A DNA stretch of 64,000 nucleotides from Rivularia sp. PCC 7116. Its GTDB lineage: Bacteria > Cyanobacteriota > Cyanobacteriia > Cyanobacteriales > Nostocaceae. Shown one piece after another: positions 1-10,500 of this stretch. How positions within the stretch are numbered: the first letter of the stretch is position 1; each line of letters begins with the position of its first letter. The position numbers and the translations under genes are program-made. The notes under the pieces were generated by a model that saw only the letters and a list, made by a program, of their open reading frames with translations, did not search any database and was not told the DNA's origin. Location of the stretch: NCBI RefSeq assembly GCF_000316665.1, contig NC_019678.1, forward strand, positions 6,262,001-6,326,000, read 5' to 3'.

Positions 1-1
1 A

Positions 2-481
2 GCCGTACATTCATTAAAAATAAATGGTTTAGAAACAAAGGATGCAAAAAAAATATTAAACGAAAAAGGTTTGGCAGGAGAAAATAATTTTAACAATTTA
101 ATAGAATATTATAGAGGTAATCCATTATTGCTAAATTTAGTATCTGGAATAATTAAAGATATTTTTAATAAAGATGTTTGCAAATTTATGAATGAAGGTA
201 CATTAACTATTCAGAGAAATTGGAAAACAATATTAACTGAGCTATTTCAACGTTTATCAAAATTAGAAACTGAGGTGATAAAAATAATAGAAAATACAGA
301 AAAACCTGTTTCATTTATGGATTTACGTCAAAATATCGACAATAAATATACCACCTCAGAATTACAAGAAGCAATACAGTCTTTACAAGCACGTTCGCTA
401 ATTGAAAAAAAAGATAAAAATGAAGTGCTTTATACATTACAACCGATGGTAAAAAAGTATGCTATGGAATATTATTCGTAG
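2..481 (+). CDS. Partial NB-ARC/STAND ATPase, C-terminal piece
   Basis: The frame is open from the window edge, so the true start lies upstream. The visible part has the downstream half of a STAND/NB-ARC NTPase: a 'GL...DAKKIL' helix, then the GNPLLL motif (about codons 36-50), which matches the GxP sensor motif of this family, then a winged-helix-like segment ending in 'LQPMVKKYA'. Such proteins are ATP-driven switches in signalling or cell-death-like pathways, usually with C-terminal repeats. Here the protein stops right after the winged helix, so it is either a short family member or truncated. The P-loop is not in the window. Confidence 0.6.
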   Translation, partial: AVHSLKINGLETKDAKKILNEKGLAGENNFNNLIEYYRGNPLLLNLVSGIIKDIFNKDVCKFMNEGTLTIQRNWKTILTELFQRLSKLETEVIKIIENTEKPVSFMDLRQNIDNKYTTSELQEAIQSLQARSLIEKKDKNEVLYTLQPMVKKYAMEYYS

Positions 482-597
482 GTGAATCTTTAGAATCATA
501 TATTTGTCATTTTTAATTATAAATTCATTGATTATTTTGATTGATAAACCTTATTTAATAAGCCTAAAAAATATTATTTAGATATAAAAAACATGAA

Positions 598-2292
598 GTG
601 AATTACTGTATTAATTTTAAATGTGAAAAACGTGAAAATGTTCAAAATAGTCAATTTTGTCAATGTTGCGGTACCCCACTACTTATTAACGAGCGTTATA
701 GATTACTAAAACCTTTACGCTCCTTAGATGCTAGAACTTCTACAGAAATTTTTGAAGTAGATGATAGCGGAACCCGAAAAGTGATGAAAATACTAAAAGA
801 AAACAACCCGCAATTAATTGATATGTTTGAGCGGGAAGCGTTTACTCTGCGATTACTAAATCATCCGGGGATTCCGAAAGTCGAGTGGGACGGATACTTT
901 ACTGTTTCAGTAAACAGTTTGGGTAATCAAAAACTGCATTGCTTAGTGATGGAGAAAGTTGAAGGAGAAAATTTAGAACATTGGTTAACTAAGAATGGAA
1001 AAATTTCCGAAAAAGTAGCTTTAAAATGGTTAAGAGAAATAATTGAAATTTTAGATTTTCTGCATAATCAAAAGTTTTTTCATAGAGATATTAAACCATC
1101 AAATATAATGCTTAAACCTGATGGTAAATTAGCATTGATTGATTTTGGTTCTGTGAGAGGTATTACAAATACTTACTTACCAAAAATTTTAATCGATAAC
1201 GTCACCTCTGTTTTTTCTGGAGGGTACACTCCACCAGAACAAATAAACGGACAAGCAGTACCTCAGTCGGATTTTTATGCTTTAGGTCGAACTTTTTTAC
1301 ATTTAATGACTGGTCAACCTCCCAGTGAATTTTCCAGCAGCTTCAAAGATAGTAGAATATATTGGAAAGATAAAGCACCACAAATATCTAAATCATTAGC
1401 AGATTTCATTGATAGACTAATGGCTTTGTATCCGGCAGATAGAATGCAAGATACAAGAGCAATGCTACAGTATTTAAATGCAAAAAATCTATTTATCCAA
1501 AACTTAATATTATTAGCAAATTCCCGTCAATTTAGACGTAGGCTTTTAGCTACACTTACAATAATATTACTTGGAATTTTTTCTTATAGAATTGCATATC
1601 CCTTAATCAGTCAGCGATATTTAGATAAGGGAATAAAAGCGTTAAAAGCAGGAGAAGATGAAGCATGGGGCTATTATCAAAAAGCTTTATATTACAATCC
1701 CAAAGATTCAAGGATTTACAATAATTTAGGATTTATTTGTCAACGACAAAAGAAATATAGTTGTGCAATCAATAACTTTGAAAAATCTCTAAATCTCGAC
1801 CCGAATAATTATATAACCCGTTACAATCTAGGAGAACTTTATGAAGATACTGGGGATTTAAAGAATGCAGAGAAACAATACCAAATCGTAATGGAATCTG
1901 ATAGCCCTATAGCGACTAATGCGGCAAGCAATTTAGGCAGACTGCTAATTTTGGATATGAGAATATCTGAAGCTATTAAACGTATTTCCGAAGGATTAAA
2001 GAAAACTGATAACCCTAGAGTCCAAGCAGCTTTATATAAAAATCTTGGTTGGGCTTATTATATTCAAACTGACTATAAACAAGCAAAAGTAGCTTTAGAA
2101 GAAGCAATTAGATTATATGAAAAACGAGCCGATTCTTATTGTTTGTTAGCGCAAGTTTTGGAAGCAGAGGATAAAAAACAACAAGCACTAGTAAAATGGA
2201 AAAAATGCCGAGATATTAAACTAGGAAGAACTATAGAGATAAAACTTTGGAAAACGATGGCACAACAACGCTTACAGGATGCAGGAGATTAA
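598..2292 (+). CDS. Ser/Thr protein kinase with zinc ribbon, TM helix and TPRs
   Basis: 564 aa, GTG start. An N-terminal Cys4 ribbon (CINFKC...CQCC, residues 4-25) is typical of cyanobacterial Hanks-type kinases. The kinase domain spans about residues 32-300: VMKIL carries the ATP-binding lysine, HRDIKPSN is the catalytic loop and DFGS the metal-binding motif. A hydrophobic segment near residues 317-335 should anchor it in the membrane, followed by about five TPR units to the C terminus. The kinase side is therefore cytoplasmic and the TPRs probably face the periplasm. It ends 2 nt before the next gene, so the two are likely cotranscribed. Substrate unknown. Confidence 0.85.
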   Translation: MNYCINFKCEKRENVQNSQFCQCCGTPLLINERYRLLKPLRSLDARTSTEIFEVDDSGTRKVMKILKENNPQLIDMFEREAFTLRLLNHPGIPKVEWDGYFTVSVNSLGNQKLHCLVMEKVEGENLEHWLTKNGKISEKVALKWLREIIEILDFLHNQKFFHRDIKPSNIMLKPDGKLALIDFGSVRGITNTYLPKILIDNVTSVFSGGYTPPEQINGQAVPQSDFYALGRTFLHLMTGQPPSEFSSSFKDSRIYWKDKAPQISKSLADFIDRLMALYPADRMQDTRAMLQYLNAKNLFIQNLILLANSRQFRRRLLATLTIILLGIFSYRIAYPLISQRYLDKGIKALKAGEDEAWGYYQKALYYNPKDSRIYNNLGFICQRQKKYSCAINNFEKSLNLDPNNYITRYNLGELYEDTGDLKNAEKQYQIVMESDSPIATNAASNLGRLLILDMRISEAIKRISEGLKKTDNPRVQAALYKNLGWAYYIQTDYKQAKVALEEAIRLYEKRADSYCLLAQVLEAEDKKQQALVKWKKCRDIKLGRTIEIKLWKTMAQQRLQDAGD

Positions 2293-2294
2293 AA

Positions 2295-2846
2295 ATGCGA
2301 CGTAAAATCAATATTTCACTGTTATTTGCATCAATTTCGTTTGTCTTAACTTTAGTATTCGCTAATGTGAGTTGGGAGTTTAGTGACTATAAGTATTCAA
2401 GTTCATTTTTATCGGTTACAGCTGCTGTTAAAGAACCTGTTGGTCAAATAATTGTTGCTCAAGGTGATGACGAACCTATTTGTGAGGGTGCTGGTGGTCC
2501 GTATAATTGCGATGCTCGTAACCCCGAGGAGATTGAGATGATTACTCCCAAAGATGGTAGTACCGTCAATAAACTTACATCAACAATATCTTGGAAAGCT
2601 GTTCCAGAAGTAAAAAGTTATTTTGTCATCATAAAAGATATAGCAGACACAAACAAGGTGATATTTGACAAAAAATTTACTGAAGCAGAGTTTTCTAAAT
2701 CTGCTGAAGGTGAAATAAAAATAAACTACTCATTCGGGGATTTAACTTTAGGTAGGAATTATAGACTGATTATACAGGCTGTGACAGAATCAGCTTCTAA
2801 ACCAGAAGGGGCAATAAAATTTAAAGTTGGTAAAGAAAATAGTTAG
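2295..2846 (+). CDS. Exported protein with Fn3-like fold, unknown function
   Basis: 183 aa from the ATG at 2295. A longer frame exists upstream, but the start at 2295 follows the kinase stop directly and gives a clean signal sequence (MRRKINISLLFASISFVLTL). The mature part has a Pro/Cys-poor region, then 'ITPKDGSTV...ISWKAV', which resembles a fibronectin-type or DUF928-like beta sandwich. The kinase TPRs and this domain could meet in the periplasm; that is inference from cotranscription. No catalytic motif is visible. Confidence 0.55.
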   Translation: MRRKINISLLFASISFVLTLVFANVSWEFSDYKYSSSFLSVTAAVKEPVGQIIVAQGDDEPICEGAGGPYNCDARNPEEIEMITPKDGSTVNKLTSTISWKAVPEVKSYFVIIKDIADTNKVIFDKKFTEAEFSKSAEGEIKINYSFGDLTLGRNYRLIIQAVTESASKPEGAIKFKVGKENS

Positions 2847-3000
2847 ACTTCTTAAGATTAATGTTGATTGAATAGGAAGCTGAAATCAATCTGTTAAGTA
2901 GATAACTTTGACTGAATAAATGCAAATTATTACAACAGCTAAGAAATCTCTTGACAAATGTAATGTTCAAATAGCTTGAAAAATCTTTTAGCATTGAATT

Positions 3001-5853
3001 TCAAATCCAGCTACCTATTAAAACAAAACCAGCCCAGTAGTACGGACTTTTGTAATTTTTACTGTTTAAACAAGCTATTTGTGCATAACGTAAAGCTTCA
3101 GCTTTCGTTTTTCCATTCTTCAATGCTTCGTAAAAATGTTTCATGAAAAAAGGTGCAGAACTATCGCTAACATTCCAAAGACTAGCTACTGTACTTCTTG
3201 CTCCTGCTTGTACAGCTATTCCAGCAATACCTAACCCAGCCCGTTTATCTCCTTTTGCTGTTTTACAAGCACTAAGAACAAGTAATTCGATTGTATCGCT
3301 ACGATTTTGACTTCTACTTTTGAATAAATTTTCAAAATCTTCAAGCTTAAGATTCTCATTATCATCATAGGTGAGAATAAAAGTTTCTTCCGGGTCTGAG
3401 CTAAACTTACCATGAGTTGCTAGATGAATAATTGGATAAGAATAGCTCTTTACTTGATTCTCAAAATTCTTTATTGTAAATTTTTCATCCAGAAGTATTG
3501 TATCATCACGAACGGTCTTACTTTCAACCATTTTTAATTCATATGGAACATTTTTTAGCTTCTTAAAACCTGGTTTTTCTTCACTAACACCAGCTAGTAA
3601 AGCTCGCGAGCTATTCAAAGGCAAAGATTCTGACTTTTTAGTCTGGGAACTTAATGCTATAGCTATATTGTAATCTTCCATTAGATAACGATTGCTTTCG
3701 TCATGCAAAAGAGCCATTGGAATATTTTGTAATTGACTATCTAGCACAAATAATAGTGTTCCGTTTTTTTGTGGTAAATAATTTTTTATAGGAGCAATCA
3801 ACAATTTATGAAGTTCTTGAATATTCTGCAAGATATCATTAATATTATTTCGTCTAATACCTTCATATCTCAAAGTTTCTTGTATGTTGGTAAGTTTCGG
3901 TGATATGTTTTTTTCCCAGCTAATATCTATTGGTAGAGATATTTCTTTCTTCTCTAGCGAATTAACAATAACTAAAAATTTATCTTGCTTCTCTAAAACT
4001 ATCATATAAATGATAGCAATTGGGTTTGGATTTTTTTTGACTAAATCTTCAACTCTTATAGAGTTATTTAAGTCACAATTAAGAAAATTCTCTAACTCAC
4101 TTAATTGAAATCTTTCATTGACATCAACAATATTATTCAGGTTTTGATTTTCCTTTGGTTGCTCCAAATATAAATCTATTAGTTTTTCATAGAGGGGTTC
4201 TACTGTACTACGAAAATATAATAAAGTTTCGGAACTATTAGATGCCAAGTCTTTTCTGATGATATCAATTGTTTTAACAGCTGCTTCATAAGCTTTTATT
4301 GCTTGTTTTTTAGTTTCTTTAGCTTCATATATTTTTCCCAATTGTTCCTGTAGCTGATAAGCAATATCCCATGCTTGAATAGATTGAGCTATACGCAAAG
4401 CATTTTCTGTATAAATTTTAGCTTCATTAAGCATATCTGTATTTTCATAGAAATAGCCAATGCTCCCTTTTGCATAAGATTCTGCCCTTTTATTTTTTAA
4501 CTTTTCAGCTTTTTCGTTAGCTTTCATTAAAGTATTCTTAATATATTCATTATCTGAATCTTTATCAAACTTTTCTCCTTGAAGTCTTATTAAGTTGCGA
4601 TAAAAGTTAATCGTTGTGTAGATTTCTTCTATTGGAGCTAATCTTGAAAGCGAAGATTTTTCACTTTCTAATTCATTCACTAATTGTGGAATATCATCTT
4701 TTATTTGTTCTTTTATTTTAATATATTCTTTGCGAACTTCTGGGTTCACTTTAGGTACTTTTTGCAACCATTCTTTGAATTCTAATAATAAACTAAAACG
4801 ATTCAGTTTTGCTTGAGCAAGAATTTTGCTATGTAGAGATTCAATTTGAGAATCTTTAATTATTTGGTCATAGTGATTTAAAGAATTACGTGCGTTATAC
4901 AAAGCCGTGTCTCTATAATTATTATTGTCAGACCTTTCATATAAATCTTGATTACTTCTATACAAAGCTCGCTCAGTATTAGCTAAACTTAGTTTAATTT
5001 CATATAAATTATTACTAGAAGCAATATCTAAAATTCCTTTCAATAGTTTTTCAGAATCTTCTAATTCATTAACCAAACGGAGATTATCTCCCAGACTTCG
5101 TAAACCAGAAATTAATCTTGTATTACCTGGCTTCTTAACCAATGAAAGCGCTTCTTTTAACTGAATATCTGAAATTTCACATTTGTCATTATCAAAACCA
5201 AATACTCCCAACAAAGTTGTACAAGAGTGTTTGTAGAGTCCCAAAGCTTCCATTGCTTGAGCTTGATTAATTAAGCTACCGGTAACTCCTATTTCATCAC
5301 CTAATTGCTGATAAATTTGTGTGCCTTTATCCCATGTTTTTAAAGCTTTTTGAGATTCTCCAAAAGCTAATTGCAAACTAGCATGTGTATTCAGAATTTG
5401 AGCATTAATTTGAAGCTTCTCTTTTGAATTATCAAGTTGATTTTTATCGGGGAATAAATCCAAGCTTTTATTAATAGCTTGTTTTGCTTGATTCCAATTA
5501 GTTTGTTTTTGATATCCCAAGGAAATGTAACTCCAAACCATTGCTTGGTGGAGTGTATCTTTTTTATTTTGATTATTTTGATAAATCTTGAGCGCTTGCT
5601 GCCAAGTTTCTATAGCTTTGTTATATTGTTTATTTTTATAATATTCTCTACCTCTATCAACTAACCCTGATGTAGATAAATTTTGTTGATTCTGCTTGAC
5701 TATGGGAACTTGCGCTGATATTCGAGAAGTGATTAAACACCCGCCAAATATTAAAGCAGAAATTAACAGCAAACTTATCCATCGTCGAAGCGAATTCTTC
5801 AACTTTAAAAAGGATTGTACTGCACGGAAAAATATAGTCCTTGTTCTTGCCAT
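3001..5853 (-). CDS. Exported TPR-CHAT protease-like protein (module 1)
   Basis: 950 aa. The start MARTRTIFF is chosen because the paralogue at 20939 begins the same way (MARKRRLFF). A hydrophobic signal or anchor lies at residues 22-45, so the protein should be exported. TPR-like helices fill about residues 50-560. The C-terminal CHAT domain (caspase-fold peptidase) has the candidate catalytic His in LATHGKFS and Cys in LSACKTA, and ends with 'YYWAGFVLIGSWI', the usual CHAT terminus. It overlaps the tpsB stop by 49 nt and is the last gene of a tpsA-tpsB-CHAT operon. It may process the TpsA exoprotein or sense the envelope; that is inference. Confidence 0.8.
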   Translation of the reverse strand: MARTRTIFFRAVQSFLKLKNSLRRWISLLLISALIFGGCLITSRISAQVPIVKQNQQNLSTSGLVDRGREYYKNKQYNKAIETWQQALKIYQNNQNKKDTLHQAMVWSYISLGYQKQTNWNQAKQAINKSLDLFPDKNQLDNSKEKLQINAQILNTHASLQLAFGESQKALKTWDKGTQIYQQLGDEIGVTGSLINQAQAMEALGLYKHSCTTLLGVFGFDNDKCEISDIQLKEALSLVKKPGNTRLISGLRSLGDNLRLVNELEDSEKLLKGILDIASSNNLYEIKLSLANTERALYRSNQDLYERSDNNNYRDTALYNARNSLNHYDQIIKDSQIESLHSKILAQAKLNRFSLLLEFKEWLQKVPKVNPEVRKEYIKIKEQIKDDIPQLVNELESEKSSLSRLAPIEEIYTTINFYRNLIRLQGEKFDKDSDNEYIKNTLMKANEKAEKLKNKRAESYAKGSIGYFYENTDMLNEAKIYTENALRIAQSIQAWDIAYQLQEQLGKIYEAKETKKQAIKAYEAAVKTIDIIRKDLASNSSETLLYFRSTVEPLYEKLIDLYLEQPKENQNLNNIVDVNERFQLSELENFLNCDLNNSIRVEDLVKKNPNPIAIIYMIVLEKQDKFLVIVNSLEKKEISLPIDISWEKNISPKLTNIQETLRYEGIRRNNINDILQNIQELHKLLIAPIKNYLPQKNGTLLFVLDSQLQNIPMALLHDESNRYLMEDYNIAIALSSQTKKSESLPLNSSRALLAGVSEEKPGFKKLKNVPYELKMVESKTVRDDTILLDEKFTIKNFENQVKSYSYPIIHLATHGKFSSDPEETFILTYDDNENLKLEDFENLFKSRSQNRSDTIELLVLSACKTAKGDKRAGLGIAGIAVQAGARSTVASLWNVSDSSAPFFMKHFYEALKNGKTKAEALRYAQIACLNSKNYKSPYYWAGFVLIGSWI

Positions 5854-7577
5854 GTTCTTCTCTCTTCAGGAATAGAAATTAAAGGAATACCCCAATCAAT
5901 ACGAGCGGTTAAATTATTCGACCCTCGCCATTGCAAACCCAAACCAACGGATGCTAATGTTTCTGATGCAAGCGCATCGCGATTTGGAGATGCTCTAATT
6001 GAATTATTCCAAACTGTTCCAATATCAATAAATGGAATCAGTTGTAATACATTTTTTCGGTTAGAAGTACGATAAATTGGTAGCTCAACCTCAGCAGAAA
6101 TAAAAGCTCCATTATCCGCAAGTAAAGCATCTTGGCGATATCCTCTTATACTTTCTTGACCTCCTAAAGCAAACTGTTCCAAACCCAAGAGCGTTCTGTC
6201 TGCTAATTGCACATTCCCACTTACTGATAATAAAATGTCTGATGTAGGAAAACGACGTACCCACTGCGCTTGTCCTCTCCAAGCAAAGAAACGGCTATCT
6301 GGAGCATTGGAATTAATTGTGGAATTGAGAACCCCACCAAGTCCTAAACTAAACTGGGAGCGCAAAGCAATCACTTCTACATTATTACGCTGAGTCCATT
6401 CTTGAAAAAATCGCAGTGCAGAAACGCGGGTACGTCCTTCATCGTCAGCACCAGCAGATAAGGGAAAAGGAATCGATAGCAAAGAAGTTTCACTTTCCAA
6501 ACGCGAAGCTGTTAAACCTATTGCAAATTCATTTGCGGATTGTTGTGTAGCGGTTTGAATTATTGGCTGACGTAGGGTGATTTCATAATAACGAGAGTCA
6601 GCTTCAATATCTAATTTTTTAAAAGGAGGTTCAATGACATTACTAGATGTTGTTCCATAACTGAAGCGAAAATAAGCATTTTTAGGATTCAATGGAAAAG
6701 TGTAACTCAAATCTACACTGTTACTACCATCTGTATTCGCGTAACCCAAAACTAAATCGTCTCCGATACCCCCTAGTAAATTAGCTTCTCGAACTTGCAA
6801 TCTGCGACGAAAACTACCAACACTAGGGCTACGTCCATTATCAGTGCTTGTTTGAATGCTGAATGTATCGGCTTCCTTAATTCGCACTTGCAAAAAGCTT
6901 TTAGCAGGAGTAGAACCCGTTGACAATTCAGCAGAAATATCTTTTACTAGAGGGCTGAGTCTGAGTAATCGTAAAGCTTCCTGCAAGCGGTTTAGATTTA
7001 AAGGTTTGGATGTAGCGCTAGCCAAGCGACTGCGTATGTATTCACGTCCCAGCCTTCTATTTCCTTGGACTTCAATTTTACCTTCTAATTCACCTTCAAT
7101 TACTTGAATTTTGACTACCTCTGCTTCAATATCTTGTTCGGGTATAAAAGCACCAGAAGTTTCATATCCGTTCTTGAAATAAAGCTTAGTAACCGCAGAA
7201 CGAGCTTTGAGTAAATCTGTATAGGTGACATTTATTCCGGTAAAATCCTTAGTCACTTTTTCTAATTCTTCAGGACTAAAAACTGTACTTCCTTCTACCT
7301 TAAAGCGTTTAACAACAATAGTATCTTCCCTATTGTCGGGTAAAATTTCCGGAGGTTGAGGGCTTTTTGGTATGGAAGGATTTAAGGGTTCTTGCGGTTT
7401 TATAGGTTTCAGATTTGGCTCAAAAATAGGTGTTGGTTTCGGTCGAGGAGTGAAAATATTTTGATTGGGAGGTGATACCTTATCTAAAGTTTGAGCTTGG
7501 GTTAATCCTCCATTAATCCAACCAAGCAACATAAATTGAAGCAACCGAACCAATATCTGGCGAAAGGTATTATTCAT
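5805..7577 (-). CDS. TpsB outer-membrane transporter, ShlB/FhaC family (module 1)
   Basis: 590 aa. N-terminal signal sequence, then a Pro-rich linker (residues 35-80). A POTRA_2 domain starts near 'VKRFKVEGSTVFSPEELE', with a second POTRA around 'VQGNRRLGREYIRSRL'. The rest is the 16-strand ShlB barrel, including 'GGQESIRGYRQD', the conserved VRGY-like motif, and a terminal 'FSVQYNPF' ending in an aromatic residue as expected for BAM recognition. The family threads a partner TpsA through the outer membrane. The tpsA stop lies just upstream (7589), so the pair is coupled. Confidence 0.9.
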   Translation of the reverse strand: MNNTFRQILVRLLQFMLLGWINGGLTQAQTLDKVSPPNQNIFTPRPKPTPIFEPNLKPIKPQEPLNPSIPKSPQPPEILPDNREDTIVVKRFKVEGSTVFSPEELEKVTKDFTGINVTYTDLLKARSAVTKLYFKNGYETSGAFIPEQDIEAEVVKIQVIEGELEGKIEVQGNRRLGREYIRSRLASATSKPLNLNRLQEALRLLRLSPLVKDISAELSTGSTPAKSFLQVRIKEADTFSIQTSTDNGRSPSVGSFRRRLQVREANLLGGIGDDLVLGYANTDGSNSVDLSYTFPLNPKNAYFRFSYGTTSSNVIEPPFKKLDIEADSRYYEITLRQPIIQTATQQSANEFAIGLTASRLESETSLLSIPFPLSAGADDEGRTRVSALRFFQEWTQRNNVEVIALRSQFSLGLGGVLNSTINSNAPDSRFFAWRGQAQWVRRFPTSDILLSVSGNVQLADRTLLGLEQFALGGQESIRGYRQDALLADNGAFISAEVELPIYRTSNRKNVLQLIPFIDIGTVWNNSIRASPNRDALASETLASVGLGLQWRGSNNLTARIDWGIPLISIPEERRTWQEQGLYFSVQYNPF

Positions 7578-7588
7578 GATATGGTCTA

Positions 7589-10500
7589 TTACTCATTGCA
7601 AGCTGATGGTGTCTGCCAAGAACTATAAGGAGTAACGGTAGGTGATTTGACTACAAGTTTTACCTTCCCATCTGGAGTTTTTATCCAACCTTGAGCTTCC
7701 TGTATTTTCTCTATTTCCTCTTTAGCTGCAATATCAGCAGAGTTACGGGGAGATTTAGAATCTGTAGAATCTACGCTATCTGTATTTTGTGCTGTAGGCG
7801 ATCGCAAATCTTCCCAAAGGGTATAAATATTTTGTATGTCGTTAGGATTAGCTGGTATGCTAGCAGTGCCAATACTTGTAAACCGGCTAATAGAGTTTAA
7901 TCCACTCGGTTGACACCCCTGCGCCAAATTCAAATTAACTGGTGTATCCGGTAAATTGACAGTTCCACGACTGGGGTCTACATCTGGTGCATTAATTTCC
8001 TCTACCCCATCTACACCAAAATCCGAACTAGCGCTGATATCGCTTCTTGGAGTTAACTGGTCGCTTACCTGAAAACCAAAAATCCCTTGGGTATCAATTT
8101 TTATATTTCCACCATTACCGCGAACTGCTCTAGCAATAATATCATTATCTTCATTGGGAACAGCAACAACAAAACCAGAATCAATGTTGACATTTCCGCC
8201 ATTTCCCGTACCTCCAGCATTAGTAGTAATGTCACCATTACGGCGCATTAACAATAAGTCTTGCAACTGTAATGTAATATTTCCACCTTCAGCAGTAACT
8301 GTTTCAGCGTTTAACTGAGCGCCATCTTCAATAGAAAGAAAAGGAGTTTCTATGGTAATATTTCCAGCACTACCAGTTCTATTATCTTTGGCTTTGACTA
8401 CCACACCACTTGACGATTCTTCACTTATTCGGGCAGCTAAAAGAATGTCAATAACGTCTTCAGTCTGGGTTGGAAAATTTTTTGTTAATGTTTGTTTCAA
8501 ATCCTCGCTTCTTTGTTCAAAGCTACTATCAACCCCAGAAAGAATAACTTTTTCTGTAGCATTGATATTGATTTCCCCAGCGTTACCGCTATTATGCTTT
8601 TTTGTACCACCGGTACTTGATATTACTTGTCCGCCGTTATAAGCTTCAAAAATATCTGTAGTAATTTTTATATTACCAGCATTACCAGTATTTTGATTGC
8701 TGAAGGAAGAAGGTTGAGTACGTGAATCAATACGTCCACCATCTTTAACAACTAAGCGTTTCGTATTAATAATTAAATCTTTACTATCTCCTGCTCCAAA
8801 AGTTGCATTACGAACCCTACTACCCTTTCCATCACTAGAAATACCGCTAACTTCCATAGATTCATCAGCAATTATTGCTAAAATTCCTGAGTTGCCAATA
8901 CCATCAGTAGTTGCTGTGATAGAAGCTCCATCTTTAACAGTAAAGCGTTTAGTTTCAATAGTTAAATCACCTGCATCTTTATTATTGATAGTAAAACTTG
9001 CAATAGAAGTTGGTTTCAATAAACCATCAGCTCCAGCTAGGTTATTAGAAGTACCACTCACTTCCACTGATTCTTCAGCAAAGATATTTATATTTCCAGA
9101 TTTACCAGAACCAAACCGATCATTATTTTCCTCGAAATTGTCAGATCCAAGTTGTCCTCCATTCCTAACAATTAGAGTTCTTGTATTCACCTTAAGATTT
9201 CCAGCACCACCATCTTCTGTTGTACTATCATCTCCATCTCCAGCAGAAGCAGTAAATAAACCACTTTCACTATTGTTTTCCTTAATGCTATTTATATTAA
9301 ATGCATTAGAGACTTCTAAAGTTATATTTCCTCCATTACCCTTACCAAAAGTTTTTGACTTAACTGTCCCACCATCATTTAAATTAACCGATTCAGCTTC
9401 AATATATATATCTCCTCCTTTTCCTGCTCCATAGGTATGGCTAATAATAGTATTATTAATAAGAGAAAATAGACCTTTTGTAATTAGGTTAATATTACCC
9501 GCATTACCATTATTAGAACTCGCATAAGCAGATGTATCTATATTACCTTTTGGTTCTATATTGCCTTTGGAATCAATAAAGATTGAGCTACTGTTACCTT
9601 TAGGTTCTATATCAGCTTTTGAATCAATGGAAATTGAACCACTATTACCATCAACATCTCTTGCTGTATTAATTTCTCCTACTTGAATCTTCCCACCTGG
9701 CAATGTTTGATTAGGAAAATATTGATTTGTTAATAGAACTAATCCATCTGGTTGATTTATATTAATTCTGCCATTAACTGTAATATCAGCCGTCAATGGA
9801 GGTGATGTTATGGTCGGTTGTGTATTAGAGAAAGAAGAATTTGAATCTTGTTGGTTAGGGTCGGGAATTGGTAAACCACCTAGTTGACTCCAATCAATTC
9901 CAGCACGAATATCTAAAGTCGGTTGCTTACTACCATCAACTGTTATAGACGTTCTTTGTTTATCGGATAAATTAATATTAGCTAAATCGGCAAAAGAATT
10001 AACTCCATTAAATAAATTATTATTACTGGGACTAATAGTATTTTGTTCGGTATCGGTATCGTTAATTGTGACATTATTTAAAGTTACACTACCTCCAGCT
10101 AAAATATGTAGTGATGCTCCCGTATAGTCTCCTAAGTTCACATTTCCGCTAGCCAGCAATACGGGGTCATAAGGACTAAACAAATTCCCTAGACTCCCAT
10201 CTAGCTTTTCGATGCGAAAATTACCTCCTGTCTGATAATGACTATCTCCCAAAACATCATTAGCCGAACGTAATGTCATATCCTTACCAGAAAACAAACC
10301 ACTGTTGGGATGATTTAACGCAAAGATATCAACTTCTTGATTACCTTGAATTACTAAATTTCTTCCAGACTGAGCAATAAAAGGATTTGTCGCACTATCC
10401 CTTATTTTTACTGTATCCTGAGCTTGTAAAGTCAAATCTCTACCAGCTTGTAATTTACCTTGTAAGTCAATATTATCAGCCACAAAAGTTAAGTCTTGTC